DNA of 30,768 nucleotides from a virus: positions 1 through 30,768 of the IMG/VR virus record IMGVR_UViG_3300005613_003190. One strand, written 5' to 3'. The position numbers and the translations under genes were made by a program. Positions 30,401 to 30,768 of this stretch are shown piece after piece; position 1 is the first letter of the stretch; each line of letters starts with the position of its first letter. Below the pieces are notes generated by a model. That model saw only the letters and a list, made by a program, of their open reading frames with translations. It searched no databases and was not told the origin of the DNA.

Positions 30401-30768
30401 TGATGAATATTTTATACTGCGTAATACATACTAAAAATCATGAACACAGGATGAATAATATACTTGAAACCTGGGGAAAAAATGTGGATGTATTATTCTA
30501 TTCAGATCATGAAGATATTAAAAACAATGTAGTTAAGGTATGTGATCGTTCAGATTATGCATCTGGTCAAATTAAGGCTATAAAGATATTACATCTATTG
30601 AGCAAGAAAATGCACCAGTATGATTGGTATTTCTTTTGTGATAACGATACTTTTGTTAATACATATAAATTGCATGAATATTTACAGACGGCATGTATTA
30701 ACTCTATTCACGGTCAAATAATAAATTGCTGGCCCAATGATAAAAATTTAAGCTATCCATCTGGTGGT
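30400..30768 (+). CDS. Fringe/GT31-like glycosyltransferase, 3' end off window
   Basis: Open to the right edge (123 residues seen). ATG at 30400 overlaps the last base of the preceding stop; a second ATG follows at 30403. Residues about 20-36 give ETWGKNVDVLFYSDHED, then YDWYFFCDNDTFVNTYKL with a D-x-D core, the pattern of Fringe and core-1 galactosyltransferases (the family's usual WFFKADDDTFV). GT31 is best known from eukaryotes. Only part of the fold is seen, so the class is likely but not certain. Confidence 0.75.
   Translation, partial: MMNILYCVIHTKNHEHRMNNILETWGKNVDVLFYSDHEDIKNNVVKVCDRSDYASGQIKAIKILHLLSKKMHQYDWYFFCDNDTFVNTYKLHEYLQTACINSIHGQIINCWPNDKNLSYPSGG

Overview
The window is part of the genome of a lytic-type tailed bacteriophage. 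It is AT-rich, densely packed and uses the standard code. About 29 kb of genes run leftward on the minus strand with 1-8 nt stop/start overlaps, and a divergent rightward unit starts near 29.75 kb. The replication proteins are of bacterial type (DnaE-like Pol III alpha, DnaQ-like exonuclease, DnaB-like helicase, DnaG-like primase, RecA, SSB), and class Ia NrdA/NrdB, dNMP kinase, MazG and PhoH are also present. Good Shine-Dalgarno sequences precede most genes, and sigma70-like -35/-10 boxes (TATAAT, TACAAT) lie in the intergenic gaps. This argues for a host with ordinary SD and sigma70 signals and against Bacteroidetes. The host cannot be named from the sequence. No tRNA, rRNA, integrase or CRISPR array was seen.

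Layout, in coordinate order. (1) 1-14.5 kb, replication and recombination: Pol III alpha split into two genes with a proofreading exonuclease gene in the seam, a free HNH endonuclease, an Fe-S PD-(D/E)XK nuclease, dNMP kinase, primase, helicase, small unknowns, a Vsr-like nuclease, RecA, more small unknowns, an FmdB-type zinc ribbon protein and PhoH. (2) 14.5-21 kb: a GIY-YIG endonuclease, a large conserved phage protein, MazG, NrdB, a zinc-ribbon membrane protein and NrdA. (3) 21-24.3 kb: a translationally coupled block of exported or membrane proteins (exported thioredoxin, three small membrane proteins, a secreted Cys-rich protein, a papain-like peptidase, a holin-like protein). (4) 24.3-27.2 kb: virion-like and unknown proteins and a spanin/holin-like protein. 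(5) 27.2-29.4 kb: a GT4 glycosyltransferase, small proteins, SSB and the first leftward gene, which has a strong promoter and a strong RBS. (6) 29.4-29.75 kb: a divergent control region with a GC-richer stretch that may be a structured RNA. (7) 29.75 kb to the end, rightward: two more glycosyltransferase-like genes, the second resembling eukaryotic Fringe/GT31 enzymes and cut by the window edge.

How they fit together: regions 1-2 supply nucleotides and copy and repair phage DNA. This module is heavily colonised by homing elements: an HNH intein in DnaE, a LAGLIDADG intein in the RecA P-loop carrying the class 3 Trp-Cys-Thr signature, and free HNH and GIY-YIG genes. The best candidates for something undescribed are the dnaE-N / dnaQ / dnaE-C arrangement, the coupled exported/membrane block at 21.4-24.3 kb, and the possible RNA in the divergent region. 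An exact 123-bp in-frame tandem duplication inside dnaE-N also deserves checking.
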